A DNA stretch of 64,000 bases. Source: Rhynchopus sp. YZ270_cl-10 (Eukaryota; Euglenozoa; Diplonemea; Diplonemida; Diplonemidae). The position numbers were made by a program, and so were the translations under genes. The DNA is taken from positions 1,302,001-1,366,000 of the forward strand of contig OZ037888.1 of the NCBI GenBank assembly GCA_964035575.1, given 5' to 3'. The stretch's first letter is position 1. The number at the start of each line of letters is the position of its first letter. The notes below the pieces were generated by a model. The model was not told the DNA's origin. It was given only the letters and a program-made list of their open reading frames with translations, and searched no databases. This document shows positions 60,956 through 64,000 of the stretch, piece by piece.

Positions 60956-62177
60956 ATGTTAAGGAAAGCAGGAGTCTCCGTAGGTGCAGCAGCTGCTGCA
61001 TGGACCACAGTGCAGCGTGCGCATGCGAGCGAGCGCCCACCCAGGGAGGTGGGCATCGTGAGCTACAACGTGCTGAGCTCTACATTGGGTGATGCGAAGT
61101 ACTACTACACATGCAAGGAGGAGGACATGGACGTGGACACACGCTTTGCACGCGTTGTGGCGAAGATTGCGCGCCAGATTGAGGACGGCCACGGCGTGAT
61201 CTGCCTGCAGGAGGTGTCGCAGTCGTGGTCTGGCCCGCTCCACACGTACTTCGCAAACCGCGGCTTTCACTTTGTGTTTGCCTCCTACGGCAGCGTGCTC
61301 TCAAACTACATGGGCAACGCGATTGTGTACGACACTGCGCGCTATGAGGCAGAGAAGATCGAGATCCAGCGTGTCTCCGACACCTACCGCGGTTGGCTGA
61401 AGGTGCCACGTGTGCAGCTGAGCTTCCTGACGAAGTTGTACCGTCTTGTGTTCGGGAACCCTCCTCGGGAGTTCTGCCCGTGGAACGAGGCGGAGAACAG
61501 GAAGAACCAGCTTGTGCTTGCGAAGCTGCGTGGACGGGAGCACGGTGAGACGTTCTGCGTGTCGAACTACCACATGCCGTGTCTCTTCGGCAGTGCGGAG
61601 AAGGTGCAGGTCATGAACATCCATGCGCAGCTCGTCTCCGAGAAGACGCATGCCTTTGCCGCAGGCAGCCCCTTCCTCATGGTCGGCGACTGGAACTTCC
61701 AGCCCGGCACCTCACCCTACCAGCTCATCACTGAAGGTGCGATTGGTGAAGACGATCCCGAGCGTCCCGTCCACCCGAAGGGGAAGTGGGAGAGCAAGGT
61801 TCCAGCTCTGCGTTCAGGTATGTTGTTCTGCTTGCAACAGTGTGTGCATACTCACCACAGAGTGTCCACAACAAACATGACATACTTAAATCCCTTTCCA
61901 CAGCGTACAAAGAGCACAACGGTGAAGAGCCGCTGTACACACACTACGCAGAGACGATGATGCGGGAAGGTGTAATGTTCCAGGGCACACTGGACTACAT
62001 CTTCATGTCGTCACACTGGAAGGTATGTCGTTCAGAAGAGGAACTGCCGTGCACAATACCTATTTCCTGCAGGTGAAGAGCACACTCGCGACAGGAACAG
62101 AACTTCCCGACCACACGTTCCCAACAGAGACGGAGCCAAGTGACCATGTTATGATTGCTGCAAAGCTGCAGCTTTGA
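60956..62177 (+). CDS. Endonuclease/exonuclease/phosphatase (EEP) family protein, three exons
   Basis: Exons 60956-61817, 61904-62022 and 62073-62177 join to 361 residues. The EEP catalytic set is complete: N38 (SYNVLS), E86 (LQEV), the HMPC motif of the central strand, D245 and N247 (GDWNF), and D351-H352 (SDHVMIAAKL) in the last exon. The unspliced frame stops before SDH, so splicing is needed for an active enzyme. The N-terminus (MLRKAGVSVG, then an Ala-rich stretch and HASER) looks like a mitochondrial presequence or membrane-targeting segment. Expected activity is a metal-dependent phosphodiesterase on nucleic acid, nucleotide or phospholipid; substrate not determinable. It is duplicated immediately downstream. 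Confidence 0.85.
61818..61903 (+). other. Spliceosomal intron 1 of EEP gene 1 (86 nt)
   Basis: GTATGT donor after CGTTCAG and a TTTCCACAG acceptor. It splits a codon after its first base, and splicing restores the frame (RS|A|YKEHNGEE). It contains an in-frame stop when read through. Confidence 0.8.
62023..62072 (+). other. Spliceosomal intron 2 of EEP gene 1 (50 nt)
   Basis: GTATGT donor after CACTGGAAG and a TTTCCTGCAG acceptor, phase 0. Removal joins MSSHWK to VKSTLATGTELPDH and brings in the SDH motif. Confidence 0.8.
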
Positions 62178-63379
62178 ACACAGTTCCTGACCCCAACGAG
62201 GCACCGCAAAGGAGTCACACTGTGTAATGTCATTACCTACAAGATGTTCGTGTGGCTCCTTGTTCAAACATATTTTGACCGAGCTGCGTTTTAGCATGCT
62301 TCAACCACTCTTTTTTTGCGTATGTCGAGCAACACTGCAGCAGCTCGCATATTTTCAGCCCTAACCATTTTTGCTTGTTGCTGTGGAGTTGTTTGATGCG
62401 TTGACGCTTCCACACACACTATCTCACCTGTTGGGTGGTGTTGCGGAGCACGATTGGGTGAGTGAACGACGTGACACTTTCCGCTCACAAAGTAGCGTGC
62501 GTAAAAAGTACCAAATAAACACACACGGGTTACAAAAAAGCACAAATGTCGAAATCTGCTGCAGGATGCGTTCAATGAATCATTTGTGAGGAAAAGCTCG
62601 AGGATGTAGGTTTTATGACAATGCCCCACTCGTAACCACTTGAGCACGTTCAATGCAAATATGATTTACGCATTGCTTGCCTTTCTGTGTGGGAACCAAC
62701 GACTTCTAGGAGTGGATACGGCCAGCTTGAAAGCCTTTCCCCATTCTTCCTTGTTTCTTTCACTAGCCTCTCTTTTGTCATAATAGTGCATTATTGTCTG
62801 GTTGTTGCAAACCCTCAAACCCGCAATTTGCGGGTTTGCTTTACGGGGAAAGGAGGTGGAAGAAACAAATCTTTCCCCCGTTTTTGATGTACTTCTTCTC
62901 AGCTTTGTTCCTTCACAGCAAGAAACTCGGTCAACTTAAAAAGGGGTGTGTGTGGGTGAGGGCGCAAAATGACAACGTGTAAAAATAAAGGGGAAACTTG
63001 CGAAGTTGTGCGGCTGATTTGCGGTTTTGGATGGCCTAGAATTGATTTCAGACGTTGTTTGCTATCTTCCGCTGAAGCGACAGAAGGAAAGTGATCTGTT
63101 ATTGCACACTGTGGTGGCGACTGCACGACTCCAAAAATATTTTTTTGTGGAAATGAGACAAAACAAATAAGTGTAAGTTGGTGTGGCTGAAGGGGTTAAA
63201 GTGTGATATAGCAGAACCATTGGAACTTCGTTTACTACAGTGCTCTCTACTATTCCACTCGTTGCACCACGGCGAGAAGGACCATTTTTTACCACAAAAT
63301 AAAAAAGCATGCCCCACTATTGTTTGTGCCCCACTCCTCCGTTCTCCCCCCTTCGTCATCACCACCCAGACTCCAGAAA
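62178..63379. repeat. Spacer between the two EEP genes, built of duplicated pieces
   Basis: 62178-62610 is unique with no gene. 62610-63010 repeats the block upstream of the WD40 gene (57950-58750, minus the element). 63040-63240 repeats 50360-50660. 63250-63379 repeats the nuclease leader, ending CCCAGACTCCAGAAA before the ATG. There is a short GCAAACCC/CGGGTTTGC inverted repeat near 62807-62839. Confidence 0.65.
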
Positions 63380-64000
63380 ATGTTAAGGAAAGCAGGAGTC
63401 TCCGTAGGTGCAGCAGCTGCTGCATGGACCACAGTGCAGCGTGCGCATGCGAGCGAGCGTGTGGTCCCCCCACCCAGGGAGGTGGGCGTCGTGAGCTACA
63501 ACGTGCTGAGCCCTGCGTTGGGTGGTGCAAAGCACTACTACACATGCAAGGAGGAGGACATGGACGCGGACACACGCTTTGCACGCGTTGTGGCGAAGAT
63601 TGAGCGCCAGATTGAGGACGGCCACGGCGTGATCTGCCTGCAGGAGGTGTCGCAGTCGTGGTCTGGCCCGCTCCACACGTACTTCGCAAACCGCGGTTTT
63701 CACTTTGTGTTTGCCTCCTACGGCAGCGCGTTCTCGAACTACATGGGCAACGCGATTGTGTACGACACTGCGCGCTATGAGGCAGAGAAGATCGAGATCC
63801 AGCGTGTCTCCGACACCTACCGCGGTTGGCTGAAGGTGCCACGTGTGCAGCTGAGCTTCCTGACGAAGTTGTACCGTCTTGTGTTCGGGAACCCTCCTCG
63901 GGAGTTCTGCCCGTGGAACGAGGCGGAGAACAGGAAGAACCAGCTTGTGCTTGCGAAGCTGCGTGGACGGGAGCACGGTGAGACGTTCTGCGTGTCGAAC
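63380..64000 (+). CDS. EEP family protein, second tandem copy, 3' end outside window
   Basis: 207 codons are visible, open to the window edge. It is nearly identical to EEP gene 1, with the same targeting-like N-terminus. Differences include a VVPP insertion after HASER, SPALGGAKHY for SSTLGDAKYY, MDADT for MDVDT, KIERQI for KIARQI and GSAFSNY for GSVLSNY. The motifs visible so far (SYNVLS, LQEV) are intact. Introns, if kept, would lie beyond the window. Start codons of the two copies are 2424 bases apart. Confidence 0.85.
   Translation, partial: MLRKAGVSVGAAAAAWTTVQRAHASERVVPPPREVGVVSYNVLSPALGGAKHYYTCKEEDMDADTRFARVVAKIERQIEDGHGVICLQEVSQSWSGPLHTYFANRGFHFVFASYGSAFSNYMGNAIVYDTARYEAEKIEIQRVSDTYRGWLKVPRVQLSFLTKLYRLVFGNPPREFCPWNEAENRKNQLVLAKLRGREHGETFCVSN

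Noticed and set aside
61786-62076. Separate gene downstream of the EEP frame
   Set aside because: Its useful part is exon 2 of the EEP gene; joining at the GTATGT/CAG sites gives the full catalytic set.

Overview
The window is nuclear DNA of a protist. Genes are large and mostly intronless. Coding DNA is GC-rich with GC-rich third positions, and it sits in AT-rich intergenic DNA full of T/C tracts. Spliceosomal GT-AG introns are present in one gene. No rRNA, tRNA, CRISPR or virus-derived element was recognised. The lineage cannot be fixed from sequence alone. Pyrimidine-tract/AG sites just upstream of most start codons would suit a trans-splicing lineage such as diplonemids or other Euglenozoa, while the Pro-Thr stalks recall stramenopile surface proteins. 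Both are guesses.

Region 1 (1-27160) is a head-to-tail array of eight copies of one secreted, cysteine-rich, two-domain protein gene (here domains A and B), in units of 3243, 3455 or longer. Copies 1-5 have identical protein sequence where visible and almost identical DNA. Copies 6 and 7 are diverged, and copy 8 more so. The ~2 kb spacers carry conserved hairpins, splice-site-like signals with protein-like conservation, and copy-specific replacements. The 7-to-8 spacer is swollen to about 4.7 kb by nested inverted-repeat elements.

Region 2 (27161-36078) has no credible gene. It is a broken ninth spacer interrupted by large inverted-repeat elements (28348-30157, 31015-31791, 33105-34007, 34010-35195), several with TA target duplications, and by three short-unit satellites.

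Region 3 (36079-45996) is one 3305-residue type I membrane protein. It is built from ten EGF-like modules, ten copies of a second module, five copies of domain A, two Pro-Thr stalks and one domain B. A and B are the same modules that form the array proteins, so the array and the giant gene are one family. The giant gene follows a decayed copy of the array spacer.

Region 4 (45997-51261) is intergenic. It contains recurring covarying hairpins and a stray copy of the 5' leader of the nuclease gene found further right.

Region 5 (51262-64000) holds a 2102-residue protein that combines twelve CCCH fingers, a degenerate DEAH helicase/HA2 core, RING-IBR, a PARP catalytic domain and two WWE domains. 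It is followed by a ubiquitin-like/WD40 protein and two tandem endonuclease/exonuclease/phosphatase genes, the first with two introns and the second cut by the window end. Flanking sequence in this region is itself duplicated, and one 332-bp inverted-repeat element can be seen against its empty site.

The strongest candidates for something undescribed are the CCCH-DEAH-RING/IBR-PARP-WWE protein, the A/B module family, and two families of covarying intergenic hairpins.
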